Origin: Fictibacillus arsenicus
GTDB taxonomy: Bacteria; Bacillota; Bacilli; Bacillales; Fictibacillaceae
Direction: 5' to 3'
Assembly (NCBI RefSeq): GCF_001642935.1
Contig: NZ_CP016761.1
Span: 1,550,001-1,614,000 of the forward strand
DNA: 64,000 nt
Translations under genes and position numbers: made by a program
Part shown: piece after piece, positions 1 to 9,414 of the stretch
Layout of the letters: each line of letters opens with the position of its first letter
Position numbering within the stretch: position 1 is the first letter of the stretch
Notes under the pieces: model-generated
Told to the model about the DNA's origin: nothing
Database searches by the model: none
The model's input: the letters and a program-made list of their open reading frames with translations, nothing else

Positions 1-1
1 A

Positions 2-2206
2 GCAGATTATTACCCGGATCAGCCGGGGAATGAACCTGAACTGATTTTGATTAATAAAAGCCAGCCTGTTGTTGATGAGGAAGGTCTTGAGAGCGGTGAA
101 CTGGAAAAGTCAGACCTTGAGACTGTTCAGCTGGAAGCGCGTGTGATCGCTGAAAGAATAAAAGAAATAGTCGGGACAACAGGGAATTCTCCTCATCTTG
201 TTTTTGATAAAAAAACAAAGATGATGCGTCTAGCAAAGTACAAAGACATTGTCATGCTTTTTAGAGCAACCTCACAATGGGCGCCTGTTATATTAGAAGA
301 ATTTAAACAGCAGGGAATTCCTGCACATGCGGAACTTTCAACTGGATATTTTGACGTGACGGAAATCCATGTGATGATGTCACTTCTGAAAGTAATCGAT
401 AATCCTCTTCAAGATATCCCGCTTGCAGCAGTTCTCCGATCTCCGATTGTAGGTCTGACAGGTGAAGAGCTTGCGATCGTCCGGCTCATTCAAAAAAAGG
501 ACAGCTATCTTGGAGCAGTCGAGCTATACAGCCAAGAAGGAGATAATTCAGAGATCAAAGAGAAGGTTTCACTATTCTTAAAACAGCTCGAATCATGGCG
601 TCATCAGGCTCGTCAAGGTTCACTGGCAGATCTGATCTGGGACATTTATAGAGAAACAGGTTACTTTGATTATGTTGGCGGTCTTGCTGGAGGTAAACAA
701 AGACAAGCAAACTTAAGGGCGTTATACGACCGTGCAAAAATGTATGAAAGCACATCTTTCCGCGGGCTGTTTCGTTTTCTTCGTTTTATCGAAAGGATGC
801 AGGAACGCGGCAAAGATCTTGGAGCAGCAAGAGCGCTCGGTGAACAAGAAGACGTTGTGCGCATTATGACCATTCATAAAAGTAAAGGTCTCGAATTTCC
901 GATCGTTTTTGTTGGCGGCTTAAACAAGCAGTTCAACACGAGAGACCTGAAAGAAAAAGTGCTGCTTCATAAAGAGCTTGGTCTCGGAACGCAATATATT
1001 AATCCGGTATACCGTGTAACCTATCCGACACTTCCCCGATTAGCGATAATCGGCAGAAAAAAGATGGAGCTTATCGCCGAAGAAATGCGTGTCCTTTATG
1101 TAGCACTGACACGTGCGAAGGAAAAATTGTATCTGGTCGGAACAGTGAATGACATCGAAAAATCGGTTGAAAGCTGGAGTGATTCTCTTTATGAAGAGAG
1201 CTGGCTGCTTCCGGACCATGAACGTGCGGGAGTGAAAAGTTATCTGGATTGGATCGGGCGTGCGGTTATCCGGCATAAAAATGCGGGCCCTCTATTATCT
1301 GTTCTAGGTACTGGTGAACGAGGAAGAGGAGAAGTTTTCATAGATGAAACAGATTGGAAGATTACGATCCTTCCAGCGAGTGATTATGAAGAACTTGAAA
1401 TGGCACAAGAGCAGAAACAAGAAGAGCTCCTTTTAAAACTGCAAAAATTCGAGCCGGTGGACATTGCTAGTGATTCGAAAGATGAGATCAGCCATCGTCT
1501 AGAGTGGCAATATCAACATAAGTCTTCAACTGCAACGCGTTCTAAGCAATCAGTTACAGAGTTAAAAAAGCAATTTCAAACAGCAGATGAATACAGCAGT
1601 ACGGATCTAGTAAAAGCGGCACAGCCTGCAATTCATGAACGTCCTCGATTCATGCAGGAATCTCAGTTGAATGCCGCTGAAGCCGGTACAGCTATGCATA
1701 TGGTTATGCAGCATGTAGATTTTACGAAATCTCAAACTCTTGAAGACTTGCAGGAACAGCTTGCAACAATGGAGGCTAGAGAGCTTCTGACTGGTGAACA
1801 AGCCCGTTATATACAGTTAGATCAAATAAAAGAATTTATAGATGGACCACTCGGACAAAGAATCATAGACAACGGCAGTTTTCAGAGGGAGATTCCCTTT
1901 AGCATGGCTCTTCCCCTCTCGGAAATTAAAGAGAACTGGAGCGGGGAAGAGGAGCATGTTCTCGTTCAGGGTGTAATTGACTGTTTAGTTGAAGAAGATG
2001 ATGGATTTATCTTGATCGACTATAAGACAGATAAAATCAAGAATCGCTTTACGAATGGGTTTTCCGGTGCAAAAGAAACGTTTTTAAATAGATATGAGAT
2101 GCAGCTGACGTTGTACGCAAAAGCAATAGAAAGAATCTTAAAGAAACCGGTAAAAGAGAGTTATCTCTACTTTTTTGACGGTGGACACATTCTGCAAGTG
2201 AAATAG
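2..2206 (+). CDS. addA: ATP-dependent helicase/nuclease subunit A (AddA), C-terminal part
   Basis: The reading frame is open to the left edge, so the gene starts upstream and about 734 C-terminal residues are visible; full AddA is about 1230. AddA is the 3'-5' helicase and nuclease subunit of AddAB, which resects double-strand breaks up to Chi. Visible are UvrD-type helicase motifs (IMTIHKSKGLEFPIVFVGG, then RVLYVALTRAKEKLYLVG) and a C-terminal RecB-type nuclease domain with GTAMHMVMQHV, GVIDCL and the catalytic DYKTDK. It is followed by sbcD after 10 bases, the usual Bacillus add-sbc order. Family identity is secure. Confidence 0.95.
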   Translation, partial: ADYYPDQPGNEPELILINKSQPVVDEEGLESGELEKSDLETVQLEARVIAERIKEIVGTTGNSPHLVFDKKTKMMRLAKYKDIVMLFRATSQWAPVILEEFKQQGIPAHAELSTGYFDVTEIHVMMSLLKVIDNPLQDIPLAAVLRSPIVGLTGEELAIVRLIQKKDSYLGAVELYSQEGDNSEIKEKVSLFLKQLESWRHQARQGSLADLIWDIYRETGYFDYVGGLAGGKQRQANLRALYDRAKMYESTSFRGLFRFLRFIERMQERGKDLGAARALGEQEDVVRIMTIHKSKGLEFPIVFVGGLNKQFNTRDLKEKVLLHKELGLGTQYINPVYRVTYPTLPRLAIIGRKKMELIAEEMRVLYVALTRAKEKLYLVGTVNDIEKSVESWSDSLYEESWLLPDHERAGVKSYLDWIGRAVIRHKNAGPLLSVLGTGERGRGEVFIDETDWKITILPASDYEELEMAQEQKQEELLLKLQKFEPVDIASDSKDEISHRLEWQYQHKSSTATRSKQSVTELKKQFQTADEYSSTDLVKAAQPAIHERPRFMQESQLNAAEAGTAMHMVMQHVDFTKSQTLEDLQEQLATMEARELLTGEQARYIQLDQIKEFIDGPLGQRIIDNGSFQREIPFSMALPLSEIKENWSGEEEHVLVQGVIDCLVEEDDGFILIDYKTDKIKNRFTNGFSGAKETFLNRYEMQLTLYAKAIERILKKPVKESYLYFFDGGHILQVK

Positions 2207-2216
2207 GGGGGATACG

Positions 2217-3398
2217 ATGCGATTGCTTCACACCGCTGACTGGCATTTGGGACGTTCTTTGGAAGGACGCAGCAGGCTTGAAGAACAGCAAGCTTTTTTG
2301 GACGAACTAGTAGATATTGTGACTAGAGAAAAAATAGATGCAGTTCTTATGGCAGGGGATGTATTTGATACGGTGAATCCCCCTGCAGCTGCTGAACAGA
2401 TGTTTTATGAAACACTTGCCCGGATCAGCCGGAAAGGTGAATGTCCTTTTATCGCGATAGCTGGAAACCATGATCATCCAGACAGACTCGCAGCTTCTTT
2501 TCCGCTTTCGAAAGAGCTAGGAATCACGCTAGTAGGGCTTCCGACTTTAGAGCTGCAGAGGGTTCCGATCAAAAGAACGGGAGAAATGCTGGAGATCGCA
2601 GCACTGCCTTACCCGTCTGAATCCCGTTTGAAGATGCTGTTAAGTGAATCAGCCGAAGAACTTGACGTTCGCAGCCAATATGATGATTGGGTAGATTCCT
2701 ACTTTAAAGAAATAACGTCAAGATACACACCTGGCAATGTGCACCTCGCAATGAGCCATCTATATGTAGCAGGAAGCAAGGAGAGCGATTCAGAACGCCC
2801 TGTTCATATCGGAGGGGCTTATACAGTAGCGGCAGAAAGTCTTCCTGCAGCTGCACAATATGTAGCTCTAGGGCATCTGCACAGGCCGCAAATCATAAAG
2901 CGTGCTAAAACCGAAGCGCGTTATTCTGGATCTCCGCTATCATATAGTTTTTCAGAAAGCGGTCAATCAAAATCTGTAACGATTATTGATGTGGAACCCA
3001 ACCAAAAGGAAAAAGTAGAGGAGATCCACTTAACGTGCGGCAAGCCACTTGTAGCATGGGAAGCAAAGAATGGCATTTCTGAAGTCTTTCAAGGTGTTCA
3101 GGATGGTCTGCATCACAATTGCTGGATTGATCTGTCGATTCATGTGCAGGATGCTCTTTCGATGGAAGAGATTCAGAGACTCAGAAAAGCGCATGGTGGT
3201 ATTGTTCATATAAAGCCTGTTTTTACAGAAGCTCTTGGTGAACAGATCAGTGTTTCTGCACAAAAGCTTCCGGTAGATGAGCTTTTTACAGCATTTTATA
3301 AACGTCAGACTGGCGGAGCTATTCCTGACCAAGAACTGATTTCACTTTTCCTCGATCTCGTAGGTGAAGAGGATGGGGAAGGAGAGAATGCAGGATGA
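2217..3398 (+). CDS. sbcD: Nuclease SbcCD subunit D
   Basis: A 393-residue Mre11-type calcineurin-like phosphoesterase. Metal-binding motifs appear in order: HTADWHLG at the N-terminus, GDVFD, GNHDHPD and, near residue 220, GHLHRPQ. With SbcC it forms the ATP-driven nuclease that opens hairpins and cleans blocked DNA ends. The ATG is preceded by a GGGGG ribosome binding site, and the gene overlaps sbcC by ATGA, indicating translational coupling. Length and neighbours are normal for Bacillus. Confidence 0.96.
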   Translation: MRLLHTADWHLGRSLEGRSRLEEQQAFLDELVDIVTREKIDAVLMAGDVFDTVNPPAAAEQMFYETLARISRKGECPFIAIAGNHDHPDRLAASFPLSKELGITLVGLPTLELQRVPIKRTGEMLEIAALPYPSESRLKMLLSESAEELDVRSQYDDWVDSYFKEITSRYTPGNVHLAMSHLYVAGSKESDSERPVHIGGAYTVAAESLPAAAQYVALGHLHRPQIIKRAKTEARYSGSPLSYSFSESGQSKSVTIIDVEPNQKEKVEEIHLTCGKPLVAWEAKNGISEVFQGVQDGLHHNCWIDLSIHVQDALSMEEIQRLRKAHGGIVHIKPVFTEALGEQISVSAQKLPVDELFTAFYKRQTGGAIPDQELISLFLDLVGEEDGEGENAG

Positions 3399-6300
3399 GA
3401 CCATTACATTTAAGCGTTTCTGGACTCCAAAGCTTCCGCGAATCACAGACCATACCTTTTAGTGAACTTTGTTCGGGTGGAGTGTTCGGGATCTTCGGAC
3501 CAACAGGAAGCGGAAAATCAACAATTCTGGATGCAGTAACACTAGCTCTGTACGGTAAGGTGGAGCGTGCTGCTGGCGGAACACACGGAATTATGAATCA
3601 GGCTGAAGATAAACTCTCTGTTTCTTTTTCGTTTCAGTTAGGGCAGGGCGATGCCGAAAAAAACTACACGATTGAACGTTCCTACAAAAGAACAGGTGAA
3701 CATACGATTCGGACGAGCACTTCTAGATTGATCGAGTCCGTTAATGGTGAATCTGTTGTACATGCGGACAAAGAAAGAGATGTTACAAGGCTCGTTCAAG
3801 AACTCATAGGCCTTACGATTGAAGATTTTACGCGTGCAGTTGTACTGCCACAGGGCAAGTTTGCTGAATTTTTATCGTTAAAAGGGGCTGACAGAAGACA
3901 GATGCTTCAGCGTCTTTTTCAGCTGGAAAAGTATGGCGACGTTTTAAATCAAAAGCTTAAGAAGAGATCTGATGAACAAAAGATCCGCTTGAATGAAATT
4001 ACGGCGGAACAAGCCGGATTAGGCGATGCTTCACAAGAAGCCTTACAGGAAGCAGAGTCGCAGCTTAAAGAAAAAGAACAAGTTCTCCTGAATATTTCAG
4101 AACTTCTAAAAGCAGAAGAAGAAAAATATAAGGATAAAAAAGCATTTTGGGAGACACAATCAGAAAACGAAAAACTTCTTTTAAGGCAAAAAGAGCTGGA
4201 CTTGCAATTGCCGGAAATGGAACAGTTGAGACAATGTCATAAAAAAGCTGTAATGGCTGACCGTCTTAACCCATATGCAGAAGAATGGATCGAATCCAAC
4301 AAAGTAAAAAAAGAACTGGGAATGGAAAAAGAACAGCTTGAGTTAAAGGCAGAAAAGCTAAAAAAACTTTTTGACGAACATGAAAAGCAGTACGAGCAAG
4401 CGAAAGATACTAAGGATAAAGAAGAGCCGGAATTAATTAGAAAACTCAGTGTGTTAGAAGAGGCGTTCGGGTGGGAGAAAGATCTCCATGAAAAAATAGC
4501 AGAACTGAAGAAAGAAACTAAAAAACTTTCTGAAATGGAAAGCTCTTATTCTCTTGGTAAAAAATCAGAAGAAGATGCGATTGGTTTGCTTGAAAAAGGG
4601 AAGAACAAACAAAACTCTTTGAAAGAAGAATTAACGGCGATTGAGATCAGTCAAAAAGAACGTGCCGTAATGCAGTCTGCTCTATTGCTCTCACAGCGTT
4701 ATCGAAGCTTTCAAAACGAAGAACAAAACATACAAAACGAACTTAAACAAGCTGTGAAAAATCTGGAATCGATGAACCAAAACATAAAACATGTAAAGAG
4801 CACGATCAATACAAGCATAGATAACTGGAAAGATCTATCAAGTGATGTTCTGTCATTATATAATGATGCACAAAATGCGATCAGAGAAAATGAAAGTCTG
4901 TCTCTTTCGTTACAGGAAACACTTAAGAGAGAAAAAGAGAATCACGAAACATTAAAGATTCAGCATCTCGCTGCCCAGCTATCTTCGCAGCTAGAAGAGA
5001 ACGAGCCATGTTCGGTATGCGGCTCAACTGTTCATCCATCGCCATTTAAAGATTCAACTAATGGCTTAGATAATAATGAGGAAACAGTAGAATACTTAGA
5101 GGCTGCAAAAGTTACCTTGCAAAACATGAACCGTGATTTAAATCATCTTGCAGAAACGCTTGAAAAACTTTCAAATAAAATCTGGACTAAGATGAATATG
5201 CCAAGCGAGGAAACAGCTGCTGCCCGTGATGCTGCAGTAACTGAAAATGTGAAAACCGACAGAACCTTTGATGTTGAAAAAATGAATAATCACTCAATTA
5301 AAGTAAAAGGGGTTGTGCAGGATCAGCTCTCAATAGAAGACCGATTTGAAGCACTCACATCCCGCTTCGACGAACAGCAAAAGCAGCTTGAGCATCTGAC
5401 GTTTAACTGTGAATATGCTGAAAAGCAAGTTGATGAACTTCAACAAAAACTCACAGCAAATAAAGAGTTTAAAAAACAGATTGCAGCTGAATGGAAAGAA
5501 GCAGAAATATCATTTGAATTAGAGTGCCTGCATGAGGTAAAAGAACGGTTTGAACAACGTGAAGCAAGACAGCATGAGATTCAGGAAAGCCTTAAAACTG
5601 CTGCCGATTTTCTTGATAAGCAAAACAGTAAAATTGAAAAAAGAAAAGAAGATAACAGAAAGCTTGAATTCTCCATTAACACGAGTAAGAACCAGCTGGA
5701 AAATCTGAATAAAGATATTCAGCATCTTAAAGAAAAGCTGCTGGACCGCTTAGGTGATAAAAAGGCAAGTGAACAATATGAAGCTGTTGATAAACAGCTT
5801 AAAACAGTTGCTGCCGCATATAAGTATGCTGTAGAGCAATATGAGTGTTCACGAAAACTTTTTTTGGAAGCTGACAAAGCATTGCATTCAATTGTGCAGC
5901 GTTTTAATGATGCTCTTAAAAGAAGCGAGAAAGCTCATACCCAATGGAATGAGAAACTGCAAAATTCAATTTTTAACAGCTTTGAAGAATATTCAGATTC
6001 TGTAAAAGATGAGGCTTCTCAACAAAATTGGGAACAGCAGCTGACTATCTATTCTGATCAGTGCAAAGAGGTAAAAGCGGCTATTAAAGCATTAAAAGCC
6101 AAACTTCCTGAAAAACCAATAAATGAAGAAGAGATGCTTCAACAGCAAACAGCTTTGAATGAACTTAAGCAAGTAGTAGATGAGACGAGGGAAGCTGTAG
6201 GACAGGCAAAACAGAACTGGATTATTATCGAAAAAAATCATGCTCGTTTTAGAGAGCTCGATGATGAAAAGCAAAAAGTGTCAATACTTCTGGAGCAAAT

Positions 6301-6799
6301 CGGAAAGCTTCAAAGCGTGTTTAGAGGCAACGCTTTTGTTGAGTTTATGGCTGAAGAGCAGCTTATTCATGTCACTCGTGATGCATCGAGTCGTCTTTCT
6401 AAGCTCACAAGAGGACGTTATGCGATTGAAGTTGACTCCAACAGCGGCTTTGTCATTAGAGATGATGCAAATGGCGGAATTAAAAGACCAGTTACTTCTC
6501 TATCAGGCGGTGAAACATTTCTGACTTCACTCGCATTAGCATTATCCCTTTCTGCACAAATACAGCTTAGAGGAAAGTTCCCGCTTCAATTCTTCTTTTT
6601 AGATGAAGGCTTTGGAACGCTAGATCAAGATCTTCTCGATACTGTAGTAACAGCACTCGAAAAAGTACAGATGGAAAACTTTGCGATTGGTGTCATATCA
6701 CACGTACCTGAGCTGAAAGCCAGATTAACAAAGCGTCTGATTGTAGAACCCGCTGAACATTCTGGAAAGGGAACGAGGGTGAGGTTGGATCAGCTTTAA
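3395..6799 (+). CDS. sbcC: Nuclease SbcCD subunit C (SMC-like ATPase)
   Basis: A 1134-residue Rad50-like ATPase. The Walker A motif GPTGSGKST lies at residues 35-43, and long Glu/Lys-rich coiled coils follow. A zinc hook CSVC lies at about 539-542 in the middle of the coil. The C-terminal head carries SLSGGETFLTSLALALS and the Walker B motif FLDEGFGTLD. It partners SbcD in ATP-dependent nuclease action at DNA ends. The start overlaps the sbcD stop. In B. subtilis hlpB follows sbcC; here a dispersed repeat follows instead and hlpB lies 52 kb away. Confidence 0.96.
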   Translation: MRPLHLSVSGLQSFRESQTIPFSELCSGGVFGIFGPTGSGKSTILDAVTLALYGKVERAAGGTHGIMNQAEDKLSVSFSFQLGQGDAEKNYTIERSYKRTGEHTIRTSTSRLIESVNGESVVHADKERDVTRLVQELIGLTIEDFTRAVVLPQGKFAEFLSLKGADRRQMLQRLFQLEKYGDVLNQKLKKRSDEQKIRLNEITAEQAGLGDASQEALQEAESQLKEKEQVLLNISELLKAEEEKYKDKKAFWETQSENEKLLLRQKELDLQLPEMEQLRQCHKKAVMADRLNPYAEEWIESNKVKKELGMEKEQLELKAEKLKKLFDEHEKQYEQAKDTKDKEEPELIRKLSVLEEAFGWEKDLHEKIAELKKETKKLSEMESSYSLGKKSEEDAIGLLEKGKNKQNSLKEELTAIEISQKERAVMQSALLLSQRYRSFQNEEQNIQNELKQAVKNLESMNQNIKHVKSTINTSIDNWKDLSSDVLSLYNDAQNAIRENESLSLSLQETLKREKENHETLKIQHLAAQLSSQLEENEPCSVCGSTVHPSPFKDSTNGLDNNEETVEYLEAAKVTLQNMNRDLNHLAETLEKLSNKIWTKMNMPSEETAAARDAAVTENVKTDRTFDVEKMNNHSIKVKGVVQDQLSIEDRFEALTSRFDEQQKQLEHLTFNCEYAEKQVDELQQKLTANKEFKKQIAAEWKEAEISFELECLHEVKERFEQREARQHEIQESLKTAADFLDKQNSKIEKRKEDNRKLEFSINTSKNQLENLNKDIQHLKEKLLDRLGDKKASEQYEAVDKQLKTVAAAYKYAVEQYECSRKLFLEADKALHSIVQRFNDALKRSEKAHTQWNEKLQNSIFNSFEEYSDSVKDEASQQNWEQQLTIYSDQCKEVKAAIKALKAKLPEKPINEEEMLQQQTALNELKQVVDETREAVGQAKQNWIIIEKNHARFRELDDEKQKVSILLEQIGKLQSVFRGNAFVEFMAEEQLIHVTRDASSRLSKLTRGRYAIEVDSNSGFVIRDDANGGIKRPVTSLSGGETFLTSLALALSLSAQIQLRGKFPLQFFFLDEGFGTLDQDLLDTVVTALEKVQMENFAIGVISHVPELKARLTKRLIVEPAEHSGKGTRVRLDQL

Positions 6800-6802
6800 G
6801 TG

Positions 6803-7092
6803 AATGCTCATTTCTAAAAGATTGTTGCTTTTGAACATTTTTTGTTGAGTAAGCCTCTTGGACTAGTTGATTGTAGCGCAAGGTGCGAGACTCCTCTAAA
6901 ATGAAAATCACATTTTCTTCGTGCGATGTAACGCTGTCGAAGCCTTCCTTGTCCTGCGGGATCAGCGGGACAGGTGAGACACCTAAGGGCACAAAGTGCC
7001 GAGGAAGCTTACCGCACGCCCCGCGGAAAGCGAGCATCTTGGAGCGGAAATCAACCCTTTCAAATAGCAACAGTGTTTACTAAAACAGCCTA
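6803..7092 (+). repeat. Dispersed intergenic repeat, copy R1
   Basis: This fills the 400-base gap between sbcC and the ger operon. It opens with tctaaaagattgttgcttt and closes with an inverted version (tcaaatagcaacagtgttta). The body contains a 'ttgatt.gagcgcaaggtgcga' block and 'ccccgcggaaagcgagcatc'. It has an extra module with gaaaatcacattttc that only copy R7 shares. No plausible gene is seen inside it. Confidence 0.85.
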
Positions 7093-7163
7093 AATGAAAA
7101 GACTTAGCAGGGGGACAATTCAACTGCTGCTCTTAAATTTAAAGTTTATGGAAACAGCTAAAG

Positions 7164-7203
7164 AAAAGGATTCGAAGCTATATGTGCCTCGAATCCTTTT
7201 TTT
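7164..7203. terminator. Intrinsic terminator at the end of the ger operon
   Basis: A perfect 12-bp stem (aaaaggattcga pairing with tcgaatcctttt) overlaps the end of the minus-strand operon and has T/A runs on both sides. It may work in both directions. Confidence 0.75.
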
Positions 7204-8323
7204 ATTCGATAATCCCGTGTCCGATCACATCAACATCAATAGAAGCTGTGAAATCTACTTTCGGATACTCTTTTTTCCAGTTTAATTTTTCCCACACCGG
7301 ATAATGATAAGCCATTACATGTCTGCCGATGCCATAAGGGTCACTGTTCATTTCTTGTAGTTTCTTGATTACTTTTTGAGCATCTTCTGTCATTTTTTTT
7401 GAGATTTTTTTCTCTATTATTTTTACCTCAGCAGGAGTAGTTAAGTTATCACTTGGATATTCTGTTACGACAACTTTCATTTTTAATTTTATTTTTGCAG
7501 AAATTTTTCCTTCAGGGGAAACATCTACATTAAAGGACCGATTGTTGTTTTTAATTTTAATCGTTACATAATTCATGAGTTCAGGTTTCTTGTTATTAAA
7601 GATTTTTTTCGTAGTATTCATAGCTATTGTATGCTTTTCCCCGGTAAGCATCGTATATATAACAGATAATGGTTCACTTATTGTTCCAACCATTTGATGT
7701 TCATGAAACAAAGCTACACCGCGGATCCTTACCGTTTTTTTCATTGGTTCTAAATAAGGGAGAGCAAAATCTTGTCCTGGATCAAACATGATTGGACAAA
7801 TCGTCTGTATATTTTCTTTTGGAACAGTCGCTGATTCCTCAGCACTGCGAATGGAATCTCGTAAATACTCCCCGACACCTGTAGACATTTTAGGTTCTTC
7901 AAACTGTGTGCTGATCACATCAGACGCTTTCCCTTTTGCTACAGCTAACTTCGCATTTAAAGCAGATTTTGGATCCCGATAAAAAACATCCAGAATCTGA
8001 TAAAGGTCCTTTTTTGCAGCGTCTTCTCCAAAAAGAATAATTTGATTTTTTGAAGCATCAAGCCTTTCTGCTACTTTTCTATCCAGCCTTAATCGACTTT
8101 GCCGGGCCGTGTATCCCGAAGCAGAAAAGATTTGATTAACGATGTTACCCTTTCCTGCATCTGTTGCAACAGATTGAGGAACAGCAGCTGTAGTTAACAC
8201 TTTTCCATCTTTTGTATAATCAAATCCCCCAGCTGTTATGAGTTTGGTTTGATTAAGCATCGTTTGATCCCAGCATCCTGTAAGAAAGATAAGAGCAGGC
8301 AGAAAACAAAATATTTTCCTCAT
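7202..8323 (-). CDS. Ger(x)C family spore germination lipoprotein (GerAC-type)
   Basis: A 373-residue lipoprotein. The short hydrophobic signal ends in the lipobox LTGC with Cys17, followed by WDQ, typical of the GerAC/GerKC family. It is the lipid-anchored C subunit of a nutrient germinant receptor in the spore inner membrane. It is the last gene of a three-gene operon and overlaps the B subunit by four bases. The germinant cannot be read from the sequence, and several receptor operons usually coexist, so no paralogue name is given. Confidence 0.92.
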   Translation of the reverse strand: MRKIFCFLPALIFLTGCWDQTMLNQTKLITAGGFDYTKDGKVLTTAAVPQSVATDAGKGNIVNQIFSASGYTARQSRLRLDRKVAERLDASKNQIILFGEDAAKKDLYQILDVFYRDPKSALNAKLAVAKGKASDVISTQFEEPKMSTGVGEYLRDSIRSAEESATVPKENIQTICPIMFDPGQDFALPYLEPMKKTVRIRGVALFHEHQMVGTISEPLSVIYTMLTGEKHTIAMNTTKKIFNNKKPELMNYVTIKIKNNNRSFNVDVSPEGKISAKIKLKMKVVVTEYPSDNLTTPAEVKIIEKKISKKMTEDAQKVIKKLQEMNSDPYGIGRHVMAYHYPVWEKLNWKKEYPKVDFTASIDVDVIGHGIIE

Positions 8324-9414
8324 GAAGGTGCCGCCCCTTTCTCTTGCTTTTTCCTTAATACTGCAATCAGCAATAAGACAATTGGAAACAAGCCTGAAAA
8401 AATCAAGGATGTAAGACTAATATATTTATTCCAAACTAAAATCTCGAGTTTTTCATTTGGGATTATCGCAATTAATCCACAGAAAATGGCGATGTAAGGT
8501 GCTGCTGACTGATGGTGCTGAAGTCTAAATAATGATTGTACGCCTTTTGCAGCAATAAAGAGATAGCTGATAAATGAAGTAGCCACTGAAATAATCCAAA
8601 TAGAAAGAAATATTAAGTCAGTTCGTTCAATGATTGAAAATGAAAAAGCTTTAAGCATATATAAAACAGGTTCCGGAACAATCACAATTTCTTCAGGGTT
8701 AAAATAAATATAGGTTGTAAAAACGATAAATCCGTAAAGGACTGTGATACAAAATGAAGCGAACGAGATGACTTTTATTTTTTTTGCAGGTGTACCATTC
8801 GAATAGGCTAAAAACACAAGTGCAACATCAAATCCTAATAAAGCAACGATCGCATCTGAAGAGCTTTTAATAATGGTAAGTATTCCGGTATGTCCGACCG
8901 GAAAGATGTAAAGCAGGTGAACATCTGTATAGGAGTACAAGATAAAACCAACCAAAATTAATAATAGCGGTGTGACGAGTACAAAAAATCTCGCTATTTC
9001 CCTCGGTGTGCTCGTAATGAAATACCATCCTGCAAAAGCCATGATAAAAATAATGACCCAATGGGGAGTCTCAAATAAAATCCATTTACCGACAATGCTG
9101 TTATACATGATCAGGATTAAAATAGAAATAAACGAAAAATGCAACGTGTAAATGAAGTTGAACACCAGACCTAAGTTCTTTCCCATTATTTTTGGGAGGA
9201 TGTCATAAATCGTATTCTGTGGAAATCTATCACAAAGTTTCCAAATGGCTAAGATTGAAAATTGAATGAACAACCCTGCAATGATCAGGGCAATCCAGCC
9301 ATCTATCTTTGCTTTAGTAAATAAAGAATAGGGCAGAGATAATACACCGACACCGATTTGTGTCTGAACAATCAAAAAGAAAAGCTGTCTATGCGTGATC
9401 GTATGATCATTCAT
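8320..9414 (-). CDS. Spore germination permease (GerAB-type, APC superfamily)
   Basis: A 364-residue, highly hydrophobic protein with about ten membrane segments. Its N-terminal QTQIGVGVLSLPYSLF fits the GerAB/GRKB family. It is the B subunit of the receptor and is thought to bind the nutrient germinant. It overlaps the A subunit upstream and the C subunit downstream by four bases each, so the three proteins are probably made in step. Confidence 0.93.
   Translation of the reverse strand: MNDHTITHRQLFFLIVQTQIGVGVLSLPYSLFTKAKIDGWIALIIAGLFIQFSILAIWKLCDRFPQNTIYDILPKIMGKNLGLVFNFIYTLHFSFISILILIMYNSIVGKWILFETPHWVIIFIMAFAGWYFITSTPREIARFFVLVTPLLLILVGFILYSYTDVHLLYIFPVGHTGILTIIKSSSDAIVALLGFDVALVFLAYSNGTPAKKIKVISFASFCITVLYGFIVFTTYIYFNPEEIVIVPEPVLYMLKAFSFSIIERTDLIFLSIWIISVATSFISYLFIAAKGVQSLFRLQHHQSAAPYIAIFCGLIAIIPNEKLEILVWNKYISLTSLIFSGLFPIVLLLIAVLRKKQEKGAAPS

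Noticed and set aside
6883-7083. Open frames inside repeat copies (also 35872-36135, 37923-38183, 43514-43726, 59581-59808)
   Set aside because: They lie in non-coding repeat sequence; the frames differ between copies and have no ribosome binding sites.
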